Origin: Paralvinella palmiformis
Lineage: Eukaryota > Annelida > Polychaeta > Terebellida > Alvinellidae
Direction: 5' to 3'
Length of the DNA: 64,000 bases
Assembly: GCA_025642065.1 (NCBI GenBank)
Contig: JAODUP010000094.1
Location: 470,001-534,000, forward strand
Shown here: positions 47,127 to 59,025 of the stretch, in pieces
Position numbering within the stretch: position 1 is the first letter of the stretch
Layout of the letters: every line of letters starts with the position of its first letter
Program-made: the position numbers and the translations under genes
Notes under the pieces: model-generated
What the model was told of the DNA's origin: nothing
What the model saw: the letters and a program-made list of their open reading frames with translations, nothing else
Database searches by the model: none

Positions 47127-47189
<63 letters not shown>
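47127..47189. repeat. (TG)n at the 3' end of the element
   Basis: 63 bp of TG, (CA)n on the element's sense strand. It corresponds to the internal (TG)n at 48206-48235. Confidence 0.95.
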
Positions 47190-47190
<1 letters not shown>

Positions 47191-47192
<2 letters not shown>

Positions 47193-47568
47193 AAAGATAG
47201 TTAAGGCGCTGGCACAGTTGTTATACTTTCATTCAAACAACAAATAACTCCAAACTGATTTTTTTTTAAATATTTAATTGCAAGTATAATTAATTACCGG
47301 TAAAATTAGAGAAAAATGAAAGAAAAAAAAACTAATTTCTAAAATAATCCAGAAGAGGATAATCTAAATATATTTTTAAAAAAACTATGATTAAAACAAA
47401 ACCAGGCTTTGTGTCGAACACTACGACCAAGAAAGATTAAGCCTAAAATGGAAAAGTAAAATATTAGTATACAGTATGAATAATGTATGAATAATATCAG
47501 AATAAATCAGAATAAATTCAGATTAATACTAATAGCAGCGATATAACACGACTCAACCCAATAGCAAC
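47191..47568 (-). repeat. Repeat arm, downstream copy
   Basis: 378 bp in direct orientation with 48241-48601. Sense-strand start is GTTGCTATTGGGTTGAGTCG, the predicted 5' end of a hammerhead cleavage product. Confidence 0.92.
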
Positions 47569-47605
47569 GACCGGTTTCGACCTATTCAAGTCTTCATCAG
47601 GTTGC
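47564..47605 (-). ncRNA. Type I hammerhead ribozyme motif
   Basis: Minus-strand reading 47605 to 47564. Stem I 5' strand GCAAC (47605-47601); core CUGAUGA (47600-47594); helix II in 47593-47579 (GACU paired with GGUC including one G-U, loop UGAAUA, preceded by one extra A); GAAA (47578-47575); ACCGGU across 47575-47570; C17 at 47569; stem I 3' strand GUUGC (47568-47564), fully complementary to GCAAC. The cleavage triplet is GUC. Cleavage falls between 47569 and 47568. Helix III is only the self-complementary ACCGGU, which suits the dimeric action described for short-stem type I hammerheads. The extra A before helix II departs from the strict consensus. Confidence 0.8.
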
Positions 47606-47724
47606 ATAGAATGTCTAAAGCTAATAAACTCAAACATGTTGTAATAACGACATCACTTTCTTACATTGGTGTAATAAGGAATCTGGATGGAAATAGATAA
47701 GATGTCTGGCACGGCAATGTGCGT

Positions 47725-48203
47725 TTTAGGGTACATAGTAAGAGGCAACAGGCACAGAGCATCAACATATCTAAACATCCTTCGAAACCTACCTCCATAA
47801 ATCTAAATACAACTATACATACATTAATCTAAAAATAAAATGTTCCATACCTCCACATATTGATAGATGTGTGCGTATACCTAACCATGTGTCTGATCTA
47901 CTCATCAGCCTGTGGGAACCAGCTAATTCGCTTTTCGTACGCGACAAATATGTCACGCCCACAGGAAAGCGGCTACATGCAGGCTACGTACAAAAAGCGG
48001 AAGCGCGAAAAAAACATACCATTTGATACCACAGCTCGAAACAAACAACACGTGCGTGTGGTTCAATGGTGACTTGCTACATACATATCATAAACTATTT
48101 TGACACCACAGTTTACATTCAACAGTAATTTTCTGTGGTCCAAAAAAACCTGTATATAAAACATTTCGACACCTCAGATGCTGACCTCAGCTTTATTCTG
48201 GGT

Positions 48204-48206
<3 letters not shown>
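47725..48206 (-). repeat. Unit B within the hammerhead element
   Basis: About 480 bp matching 25166-25637 (opposite strand) and, less well, 23140-23398. Sense strand begins CGAACCCAGAATAAAG, then CTGAGGT-CAGCAT-CTGAGGT and GTCGAAATG. The antisense 70-codon frame (47860-48072) matches that of the 25-kb copy except at a few residues. Confidence 0.85.
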
Positions 48207-48237
<31 letters not shown>

Positions 48238-48240
48238 TTT

Positions 48241-48601
48241 ATAAAGATAGTTAAGGCGCTGGCACAGGTGTTATACTTTCATTCAAACAACAATTATAAC
48301 TCCAAACTGATTTTAAAAAAAAGTATAATTAATTACCGGTAAAATTAGAGAAAAATGAAAGAAAAAACAAATTTCTAAAATAATCCAGAAGAGGATAATC
48401 TAAATATAAACAAGAAACTATGATTTAAACAAAACCAGGCTTTGTGTCGAACACTACGGTCGAGAAAGATTAAACCTAAAATGGAGAAATAAAATATTAA
48501 TACACAGTATGAATAATGTGTGAATAATATAAGAATAAATCAGAATAAATTCAGATTAATACTAATAGCAGCGATATAACACGACTCAACCCAATAGCAA
48601 C
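48241..48601 (-). repeat. Repeat arm, upstream copy cut at the ribozyme cleavage point
   Basis: 361 bp, same orientation as 47191-47568. Homology ends at 48601 (…CAATAGCAAC). The next bases are TTGTGTCGG here but GACCGGTTTCG in the other copy: the break coincides with the predicted scissile bond. Confidence 0.9.
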
Positions 48602-48656
48602 TTGTGTCGGTTTTCAGCCGAAAGTGATGATTGATAGTTTGCACTCATTGATTCAG

Positions 48657-48813
48657 TGACTGACTGACTGACTGACTAACTGACTGACTGACTGACTGAC
48701 TGACTGACTGACTGACTGACTGACTGACTGACTGACTGACTGACTCACTCACTGACTCACTGACTCACTGACTCACTCACTCACGCACTCACTCACGCAT
48801 TCACTCACTCACT
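48657..48813. repeat. (TGAC)n-(ACTC)n array
   Basis: About 100 bp of TGAC units grading into ACTC/ACGC units. Confidence 0.95.
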
Positions 48814-48967
48814 CACTATTGTTGTTGTTATCTGACTGGCAAAAATAAATGAGGTAGCTGACTAAATTATTGTTAAAAATATTACAGGAACAATAAGTCA
48901 ATAACCTCATATAAAACTATGGCAACATTTCAGCACATGCAAGTCTAAACAGACCAAAGTGCCTTCA

Positions 48968-48999
48968 TATATATATACTATATATATAATATGATATAT

Positions 49000-49058
<59 letters not shown>
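48968..49058. repeat. (TA)n microsatellite
   Basis: About 90 bp of TA with early breaks. Confidence 0.95.
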
Positions 49059-49059
<1 letters not shown>

Positions 49060-49083
49060 CAAACATACTAACAGAAATAATGA

Positions 49084-49200
49084 AACATAAAACTTCTATT
49101 CCTCGCGAGTTATATGATTAGCTCAGATATTAAGTAGATTCGTAAAAAGTACAGCTCTTCTTGGTTCGCGTGTTTCGATTTGGTCCACATTATCTAATTG
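49084..49200 (+). repeat. Microsatellite-anchored dispersed repeat (type 2), copy 2
   Basis: Matches 38834-38955 (TAAAACTTC, ACAGCTCTTCTTGGTTCG, TTTCGATTTGGTCCAC). It follows the (TA)n array as the first copy follows (TGCG)n. Confidence 0.7.
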
Positions 49201-49559
49201 CGTGCGTCTGTTTCTCTGTGTATGTGCGTATGTATGTGTGTGTGTATGTGTGCCTTTGTATGCGTATGTTCTTGAGTGTGTATTTGTGTATTTGTGTGTT
49301 TATCAATGTCAGATAAGGGACTTGCACATACAATCTGGAATAGCTAATATAAACACTGGACGACTCATCAGAAGAGTTAAAGCACAGAAGCGATTTTTTC
49401 TGGTTAGGCTAATCTGTAATGTCTCATCCATTCCCTTTTAATTTGATGTGGAACAAAACTTGAACACAAAACAAATCAACAACACGTATGTTGCTTTAAT
49501 GTAACACATCCAGGTCAGGACAAGACAATTGTGAGAATGCTTATCTTTACTACACAATC

Positions 49560-52020
49560 AGCTTCATTCATAACCACATACAAAATATTCTTCGGGTGAT
49601 TGATTACATCAAAGGCGACAGATAAATCAAGTATTATTAATGCAGCCATCGATGCTTCATCGGGAGTCTCAGCAACGTCAATGTACACTATCGAGATAAC
49701 GGTTTCTGTTAAAGGACGTCTACAATAAACTAGCAAATTGATAATTGTCTATGATGGAGGGAGGTCATTGCGCAACTAAGGGCTACTACCTGTCAAATAA
49801 AAGGTTAAACATAGGACAAGCATTGTTCATATCTTCTTTATCTAACATAGATCTCTTGAGCGGCGGAGTTATGGTAGCTCGCTCCGAACACAACGATTGT
49901 TCCACTGACTCAGTCATTGATTTGTTTTTATGACTGTTATCAATGGTGGATGAGGATCCGCTCATTTCATCTAAAGCCGAGTAGACAGTGAATCTAAGTC
50001 AGATGACTTATTCGGAGACTCGGTGATCACCTACTTGACATCAAACGCTGAAGTTTCGTGAAATAGCTCGAGTATTTTCCCACTAAACATAACATCCGCA
50101 TTTCTAACTGATATTGCACGTGTTATTCCTGAACAGAGGCAAAATATGGTAGATTTACATTTTAATTACCGGCTATCAAGTTCTTTGTTAATTTGAAGGG
50201 TTTCTTCTTCTTTTTTCAAATTCCTTCATCTTTGTAAAATGGAAACAATTCTGCTCCTGGAATAACGGTGTGTTAAAGTTTTAGAGAATTCTCTAATTAT
50301 TTTATAGTGCACCGTTTAAGGAGTTCGGTGCGAGATCCTCTCGGCTTTCCTCTTAGCAGACTTAAGTTTAACAGAGTACCAAGGAGCTTCAGCTCTCAAT
50401 GTAATTATTTCAGAACAAGAGGAGATACGGTGTTTAAAGATACGTTGTCATAGACGTTTACCTGCTCATCAAGGCATTCCTCATATACAACCCGGAATTA
50501 AGATGTCTGTAAATTGTTCATAAATTTGGGCACTTTTTATGCCACGATACTTTCTGTACCTGATCGTTATTCGTATCCAATCAGAATAGTCCATTTTAGA
50601 CGAAGCCTGTTTTCAAGAATCTCTGGAAAACTTCGGGTTAGAAACTTTTATCCAGATTTCCGCGTTTTATGAGAAGGAGTTGGATTTCGTCCAAACTCTC
50701 AGACAAAGATCTCCACAAATACGGTAATTTCTCCTAATATCATCAATATCACTAATAATCATAAGAGACAAACCTTTTGTACTATCATTTTTTCTTCTTG
50801 AGATAATACTAAATTAATTATTGTAAAAATCCCCATTTTATAACAACACTGTCTCAAATCTATATATATGATCCCGCAATATGGCGCCCATCAGGACCCA
50901 TCGCAACGCATGCTTACCATTTTCATTCGATCAGTTATCAGTTTCATACAAAGGTAATGAAGCGAAGTCGAAGATGAAACACTCTTCAGATATGTCCACG
51001 CTACACGCTACCGCTAGACCACGGAGGCGACCCTCCACGAAAATTAGATTGGAACATTCGGCTATCTATTCACGTTTTCCTTGACACGAGTAATCCATGT
51101 CCTTTGTGATATAAATAGTGACTATGGCTTGTAGCCAACCAGAAACAGTTAGCGGCTGTGTACCGAGCCCACCGGACATGTGGACCCGCTTCATATATAA
51201 ACAGAACTAGGCATTTAATTCATGTTTGCAGCGTTATATTCTTCCAGAAATATGGATATCACTCTTGGCTAATAACACTTATTGGTGGAGAAGATATTCA
51301 TTTACCAAAATATCACAATGCAAATTCCGCTATGATAACTTTTCGAGTGAGGTAAGGCCATCAAAATACGGGCCTATTCAGATCTGTGGAAATTTCCGGT
51401 GCGGTATTTTTCTAATCCGAAAGTTATATATTCTCCATATTTATTATGAACAACTCAGGCAGATGATCGTCACAGGATTTATCTTTGTTGTTACTGAGAA
51501 GAGAGTCATATAAAGAAGGTGCTCCTACTACGATGAGGCTCGAGACTCTGGACATGTCCAAATCTAGTGTGTGGCTTCCTTTGTGAGTGCAACAATAATT
51601 TGCTGAATCAATCCATGGGAATTCAACATCATGTAATAAATACAGGCCTCGAACTTTGAGACATTATTCAAATGGAAATTTAAATCACCACTTATTATAA
51701 CATCGTATGGTATAATGGCAGGGTTATCTAAGTATTTAGACCATTCAAGAAAGAACAATGAGTTTCTAAAGTCATTTTTGTTTAAAAGGAGGCGTAATAC
51801 CAATAGAAACTTATAATTATGGTATAGTCTGTTTTCCAAATGTGTGCAGGTTTCACTTGCAGTATTCACGTATTGCGTTTTCACGTATTCCACAGTTTAC
51901 CGCCTTCACGTCTACCACCTTTACTAGAAATGTGATTAAACTCATAACATCCAGGAACTCATTCATAGTAAAATGATCAGTTTCAGTACCAAACCATGTT
52001 TCAGTTTCAGTCAATACCTT
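49560..52020 (-). pseudogene. L2/CR1-type LINE with endonuclease, linker and start of RT
   Basis: Minus strand. LTETWFGTETDHFTMNEF (about 52015-51960) matches the N-terminal part of the AP-type endonuclease. FLEWSKYL, VIISGDLNFHLNN and ATHTLDLDMSR (51.75-51.53 kb) are later endonuclease motifs, with Leu in the usual G-D-F-N. The linker has LRAEAPWYSVKLKSAKRKAE (about 50.40-50.34 kb). The RT start is VVPLCSERATITPPLKRS-like, near 49.86 kb, then ASMAALIILDLSVAFDVINH (49.65-49.58 kb) with the first Asp. It is interrupted by a SINE (50953-51035) and by 51.05-51.40 kb of unassigned sequence. Stops and frameshifts are numerous. The end beyond 49560 is missing. Confidence 0.8.
50953..51035 (-). mobile_element. 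tRNA-derived SINE, family 1, short deleted copy
   Basis: Plus-strand AAGGTAATGAAGCGAAGTCG, TTCAGATATGTCCACGCTAC and CACGCTACCGCTAGACCACG: the head and body are joined with the B-box region deleted. Confidence 0.8.
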
Positions 52021-52079
52021 ACGATACAACATAATAAACCACAGGTGTTGGTTTATTCTTCAATGGTTAAACATCTCAG

Positions 52080-52526
52080 ATCTCATTGGAATTATGTTTT
52101 AATGAACATCCAGTAAAAACAGCAATGTGTCGTTGCTAACTTCTAGGGAATATTTTATCATATTTGATAAATTTTCTTTGGAATTTGTTTTAATCTTAAC
52201 ATCGAATCACTCCTACTCTCACCCATAACTATCATTGTTAATTAACTAAGCTGATATATATATTTTCTCTTTAAATTGACATCTAATACAGGACTTTGCG
52301 TCATATCGTAGAGGTTTTATCGACAGTAGATTCAATCTGCATATTTATGTTAAATATTAAAGACCTGTACTAATGGTGCAGTATTTAATAGAATGCCAAA
52401 ATGGGGAAAGATGTTGAATTATTCACCAAATAAACAGCGGAAGTACGAAGGCTGAGGTGGACCTATTATGCTAAATGGAGGGGACAAATTATTCCAAGTA
52501 CCCTGTAATACGGGGTTTGTTTTAAA
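52080..52526. other. No gene seen
   Basis: AT-rich DNA between the L2 relic and the first copy of the repeated unit. Confidence 0.4.
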
Positions 52527-53680
52527 AGTTCATTTTAATCTGAAATTGTTCCGAAAGAATGACCTTTTCGTATGACCTTTATGTAGTGCATTCTATTTGT
52601 TTATATATCATTTATATTTGTTTTATTTGTTCCAGTGTTGTTGTTGTTGTTGTTGTTTCGGTTCGGGGGGCGTTGTTACAACATTAGAGTGTTAAACATA
52701 TGTATCCAATGCTAGGTAATAGGTTACTTCCTTTAGTTTCGCACATTACAAAATACAACACTCGTTCTAATAATACGATTTGACGTAAACAAAATGCAAT
52801 ATATCACAATGGCTGCTAAAATATAAATCAAGTCGTCTCTCATTACAATTAAGTAATACTATATTAGACTAAAGTTCCCTCGCCCAAGTACAGTAAGGTT
52901 AGAAGTATTCCTATTATTGAATGAAATACGTCATCAAACCTCTAAACACTATAAACAGTGAGATATGGAGCTCAGACCTTGAACATTGAGATCATATAAC
53001 AATAAAACTGGATAATATTAACATAGCCTGTTATTGTTAATGAATTTCTATTTATAATTAATGACACCAACCGCGAAAACAATATCTTTCTGATTGGTAA
53101 TTGTTCGAGTATTAAAATGAATAATATTTTGGTGAATCCATTCATCATCGGTACGTAATTCTATTACAGTTAGGGCACTATAAACAAAGTTTTATGAAGG
53201 ATTAATTGACAGGTTTTATTTGATTCTTTTTTCTTTTTTTTTGGTGAACGAAATTCGATTATTGACAGCAGAAAACTGGCTGTAACTGGATTAGTGATCA
53301 GTGACGTGTACACGGAAAAGTCACGTGTGTTCTATGTCACTTTAATCTCTGATAGCAAATTCACATTCAACTCCCACACCCTCACCACGTCATCTTACCA
53401 ACCTTACATGTTACAAGTAACTTTTATATCTGTAACCTTCATCTTCCACTTCATCTCAGTATACAAATTCTACAACCACGTGATCAAGATCACGTCTATG
53501 TACCTAACATTAGTTATTTGATAAAAAGAAAATGTGTTAATTATAAGCTAATTACTAGTTTATGTTAATTATTAGTGATACATCACGTTTTACGTCATCA
53601 CATATTTCCCTATAAGATATAATTATATCGTTATTGACACATGACAAACCTGTTGTCAGTGAACAAACAAGTATATTTAT
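52527..53680 (+). repeat. Unexplained repeated unit, copy A
   Basis: Aligns with 62750-63960: AAGTTCATTTTAATCTG, TTAGAGTGTTAA, ACACTCGTTCTAATAATACG, ATCACAATGGCTGCTAAA, GAAAAGTCACGTGTG, CAACCACGTGATCAAG, TTAATTATTAG and CGTTATTGACACA occur in order. Parts match copies B (55.4 kb) and C (57.1 kb). A 75-codon frame (53294-53521) lies in the most conserved part but is not open in copy D. Confidence 0.8.
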
Positions 53681-54637
<957 letters not shown>

Positions 54638-54724
54638 GCTGTTGGTTTAAGGCTTCGTCATTTAAAGTTTTGACCAAATAATATAATATTTAGGCATCTT
54701 TATATTGCTCTACCCCCAACATAC

Positions 54725-54781
54725 GCACACACACTCACACGCACGCACGCACGCATACACACACACACACACACACACACA
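54725..54781. repeat. (CA)n with ACGC units
   Basis: CACA/ACGC mixture ending in pure CA. Confidence 0.95.
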
Positions 54782-55389
54782 ATCTTTGAGTTGGAGCAAT
54801 GTCATTCTAGTGGAAACAATTGTCCCTGAACTACCATCGAGAGGATGAAAACATTATAACCACCAGGATGCGCATGTACTTTAGCTCATTAACATTGTCT
54901 TTATAAAAGCGTCAGTTTTCCAATCTGCTATGAATGTTCCCCACAACTTGATGCTACCAGCTACTACCTACATAATAAAGAAAATATATTAATCGTGTTA
55001 GGGATCTTCAACAGATGTCTTTGATATAGCTATCATAATATCATATTTGGCATCAAAGCAACCAGTAGAAATGGTTTGTGGCTAAGATATCTTAACAACT
55101 TGTAAATATATATCAATGACAGTCCACCTAAATATCTGTCGAAATGTATGTCCATTAGAAAGCCGTCCCCAAACTTCGGATCATCCAGTCATATGTTACA
55201 GATGGTACTTTTTGTCTTGGATAAGGTTACATGGCGATTTTACGTTTAGTGTAGCCACTCTGATTTGATGGAGCATGTAACCGAAATGGAATATAAGGGC
55301 TGAAACCTTGGTCCACTTCGTCCCAATGATAATTCGTCCCTGACTTGATGACTCGGCTGGCTGGGATGATGATGATGATGATGATGATG
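54782..55389. other. No gene; short (GAT)n
   Basis: GAT run at 55365-55391; no SINE body beside it. Confidence 0.45.
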
Positions 55390-55960
55390 ACAGAATAATG
55401 GAGTTTACGTGGCTAATAATGTCAACGAACACATACATAATACACTAATGGCTCTAAATGTTATTAAGAAAAATCGATTAACCGTAACAGAGCTCGAGTC
55501 GTCTATCTTTATAACGAAGTAATATTATAGTTCCATCACCCAAGTACAATAATGCTAAAAATAATGACATTCTTGAATGAAATAAATCACCTACCTGTAT
55601 ACAATATAGCTAATGAGGTATCAGACTGACCTTTGTTACTGAGGTCATATAAACTTGATACTATCAACTTACCATGTTATTGTTGGTGGAATTGCTTTAA
55701 TAGTGTAATGAAGAATGTGAGAATTTTCCCTAATTGTTAGTAGTTCTAGGTTACTAAAGATAAATGGTCAAGGACATTTGCTGAATTCATTCATTATTTC
55801 AACATGATCATACTGGGAGAAGGGGGTCTAACGAGAAAGTATTTGAAAATGTATTATCAAGGATTAATTAATGGCATTCAATTCGGTGATTCAATGTTAG
55901 AAATTGGTTTCTTTCGAGATAATTATTAGTCAAATAGTATGTTATACGTCATCAATTAAA
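55390..55960 (+). repeat. Unexplained repeated unit, copy B (deleted)
   Basis: GGCTAATAATGTCAACGAAC and ATACACTAATGGCTCTAAAT match copy C. CACCCAAGTACAATAATGC matches copy A. ACTATCAACTTACCATGTTA matches copy C exactly. The 3' part with CACGTG is missing. Confidence 0.75.
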
Positions 55961-56159
55961 GGTGATGGGCTGAGGTTTTTAATTTGAATGTATTTATGTC
56001 ATTTCAAAATTTATTCTAATAGTATCTTATATTTGTATTCGTATTTAATTCGTATTCTTTTTGTCAAAAAAAAGAGAGAAAACGAAACCTGTCTTTTGGG
56101 TAAGACATTGCCGTTAAACAAATCCCAGCGAATTTTGTTCCCCATTTTCAAGGAAATAA

Positions 56160-56650
56160 CTTAAGGGGATAGTCCGCCTTTATTTTATGTTTTCAGGACT
56201 AATACAGCTATACTCACGAATATCATAAATACTGTCAAAATGTGTAAACAATCACCCACATATTAAATAATTCAGTTCAAAGTGTTGATTAATTTACTTT
56301 TAATGGCCTGTGGGCGCTGCCATTTTCAAGCTAGACAGAGACCGGAAGCTCCTGAATGCTGACCTCATTTCAGCGTATCCGGTTGATCTGAAGTCTGTAG
56401 AGCCCGTACAAAAGCATGGTGTTATCTTATTAATATTACGTCATGAATGTGATACAACCATATCAATTTGAGTCAGAAGGAACCTTACAAGAGAAAGATG
56501 ATTCAAAATGGCTCAGATATTAATGCTCAAGATAAACTATAATCCGCGTCAGTCTAGAGAGCGCCCGTGTGACGTCAGAGCCTTTCAGTTTTCTCCTTCC
56601 CACCTTCGAATCTGGCTTCCGGTGCAGCCGTAATGGCGGCCCTCCAGTAA
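56160..56650. promoter_or_regulatory. GC/CpG-richer patch with CRE, ETS-like and YY1-like motifs
   Basis: Within AT-rich surroundings, 56300-56650 holds ACCGGAAGCT (ETS-like), TGACGTCA (56570-56577), CTTCCGGTG (ETS-like, other strand) and GTAATGGCGGCC (YY1-like), spaced as in TATA-less promoters. No exon with a convincing donor follows before the TA array at 56767. It may instead be an interspersed repeat. Motif-based inference only. Confidence 0.2.
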
Positions 56651-56760
56651 TTTGGATTATTTCCTTATATCTATAATTTCAGGTATAGTTTGTGATTATT
56701 ATTGTGGAATATTTGGTTACTGTTCTAAGCATTATATATTTAAAAATATTAAACCACTGT

Positions 56761-56766
<6 letters not shown>

Positions 56767-56845
<79 letters not shown>
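56767..56845. repeat. (TA)n microsatellite
   Basis: 79 bp of pure TA, followed by a second short tract at 56860-56872. Confidence 0.97.
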
Positions 56846-56846
<1 letters not shown>

Positions 56847-57104
56847 CTAATATATAAAATATATATATATAATAAATAGTTAACTTTTTAAATATTAGCT
56901 TATCCACAATTGAACCCAAATAAGAGATAATTGTGACGAAATTAAAAATGTTTCTAATTTGCTCGAGATTTGTTCATTTATTTGTTCCTTTTTATTTGAT
57001 TTAGTTTATTTAACATACGAGAACCTATACATGAACATTAAGTTCGCTTTATTGATAATTAGTCCCTCACTTGACTCAGTTAACTTGAATGATAGTAATG
57101 GATG

Positions 57105-58050
57105 AAGAAGATTTGCCTCGCTAATAATGTCAACAAACAATTACATTATACACTAATGTCTCTAAATGGTATTAAGAAATGCCGAATAGCGATATCATAT
57201 GTCACGTGGTCTCTCATTACAATGAAGTAATGTCATATTAGGTCAAAGTTCCTTCGTCCTAACACAATTAGGTCAGAAGTAATGACATTCTTGGAGGCTA
57301 TTTAGGTATGTGACTGGCCTTGGATACTGAGATCATATAACTGGATAAACTGGATACTATCAACTTACCATGTTACTGTTGATGAATTTCCTTTTTATGG
57401 TTTATACAGTTTGTAGCTTTTCAAGGTCACTAGAGGTTTATGGGCGAAGATGTTTTCTAAATCGATTGATTATCTCTACGTGGACATATCGGAACGCGGA
57501 AGCTCATAGGATACAGCGAGATTAGGGCCAATTTTGATTATCTAGGTCATGACCACTTTCATCGTGGTCATCATTATCATGTTTTTATCATCCAACTTGA
57601 CTGATCCAAAAGTTTCAATTTATATATTTGTGTGATTAGAGCTTTGTCCACGTACAACAAACAGGAATAAGATGTAATTTTCATGTCCACATTTTTAACC
57701 CCCCCCCACAATTAACACACAAATATATATCATACTACAGACAATTCTTAATTCTTAGATGCTACAATTCACTTTTCTCATCTGAAGTATTTTTCGAAAC
57801 ATCCCCCATTCTACTTTACCAATCCTCAACCACGTGATCAGACTAGCTTCTCTCAACTGATATATCTATATCTTTATTGCCCTCATCATTTATTTAATAA
57901 TGGAACATCATCCTAATTAGACGCTAATTACTAGCTGGTGTTAATTAATAGTGACACGTGATGTTATACTTCATACGATTAGTCTCTATAACCAGCATGA
58001 GGCTATTACACATATCAAAGATAATCGTTGTCATTAAATAAACAATTAAA
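57105..58050 (+). repeat. Unexplained repeated unit, copy C
   Basis: CTAATAATGTCAACAAAC, TCTCATTACAATGAAGTAAT, GGTCAAAGTTCCTTCG, CTATCAACTTACCATG, TCAACCACGTGATCAGAC, GCTAATTACTAGCTGGTGTT and TCATTAAATAAACAATTAAA follow the order of copies A and B. A C-run interrupts at 57700. Confidence 0.75.
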
Positions 58051-58505
58051 TAATTGGGTATTATATATTGGAGCGGATTTAGGTTTATTTATGGGGGCTC
58101 TCATTTTGAGATTCGTTAAAATACCAGGACTACAAAAACTCTGAAACTTGCTAAATTAACTACTAACTTCATATATCAGCTGATTCCACTAATACACTAT
58201 ATATATTACCTTTTTTTGTATCTGCATTCATCCAATAATTGATGTTACTACACACAGACAGAACAACGTCATGTTATAATATTAGTATCAACAAAATGTC
58301 AAAACAACAAACGATATATTTAGATGGTATCTAAGCTCATCATTATACATAAATTGGTCTAATAAAAAATTATAATTGATACTTTATTGAAACATCAGTC
58401 AGTGTCCAGTTATTTAGGTACAATTAATATGTGGGAGAATATTAACAACTCAACGGAATAATTTGATAATATATTACTCAGTATTTATGTTGTTATGTTG
58501 TCTTT
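58051..58505. other. No gene seen
   Basis: AT-rich DNA. Confidence 0.4.
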
Positions 58506-58545
58506 GTTGTTGTTGTTGTTGTTGTTGTTGTTGCTGCTGTTGTTC
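58506..58545. repeat. (TTG)n microsatellite
   Basis: TTG/CTG triplets giving a poly-Cys frame that is not a gene. Confidence 0.93.
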
Positions 58546-58829
58546 TAGTAGTGTTGGTGATATTGATGGTAGTAGTAATTGTTGTACATATGTCGGTTGT
58601 AAACATGGTTGTTATCATAGGTATGTGACATTATTAGTTGAGATGTTACTAGTGATGATGATAAAAATAGTTTCGTGACATTTCTTATGATGACAAAGAT
58701 GATTATATCAAATACGTTACTATTACGTTAGTAGTTATGTGATAATGGTTATGATCACAGAGAGTAATGTGGTATTGATTACAATAGCCAAGTCATGTAG
58801 AGTCTAATTGGCCACACCACGTCTTTGGC

Positions 58830-59025
58830 CACATGGGTAGAGTGTGAGCCTATTTACCTATGGCAATGGTCATTCTGTGCGGGAGGTCGCAGGTTCGGGC
58901 CTCGGTTGTGGCACTATAGTAAGGGTAGTTGCTCAACCAACCAGTCCACTGGCAAGGTTTTCTCCACCGAACATGTCATTTATTCTAAATTCTAAATTTA
59001 TTTAGAATTAGTCTCCGTGAGACCA
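58830..59025 (+). mobile_element. tRNA-derived SINE, family 2
   Basis: GCCACATGGGTAGAGTGTGAG (A box), GTCGCAGGTTCGGGCCTCGG (B box), GTGGCACTATAGTAAG, CACTGGCAAGGTTTTCTCC and AAATTCTAAATTTATTTAG. Aligns with the minus-strand copy at 44625-44815. The 5' part has an extra ~15 bp between the boxes. Confidence 0.8.

Larger units (their letters stand above)
47127..48607 (-). mobile_element. Hammerhead-ribozyme retroelement (retrozyme or Penelope-type pseudo-LTR), 1.4 monomers
   Basis: On the minus strand, monomer 1 runs 48601 to 47569 (1,033 bp): repeat arm, (CA)n, unit B, linker, ribozyme core. A partial second monomer, 47568 to about 47127, holds the same arm and (CA)n. The arms (48601-48241 and 47568-47191) are near identical apart from small indels. 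TTGTGT occurs at both edges (47126-47131 and 48602-48607) as a possible target duplication, ambiguous because it overlaps the TG array. No RT, GIY-YIG or integrase is visible, so it must be non-autonomous. Hammerheads in Penelope-like elements and animal retrozymes are established; membership here is inferred. Confidence 0.7.

Noticed and set aside
48165..48205. Second hammerhead-like motif (CTGAGGT ... GTCGAAATG)
   Set aside because: It lacks the CUGAUGA core and has no complementary stem I strands; similarity to a hammerhead is limited to GUCGAAA.
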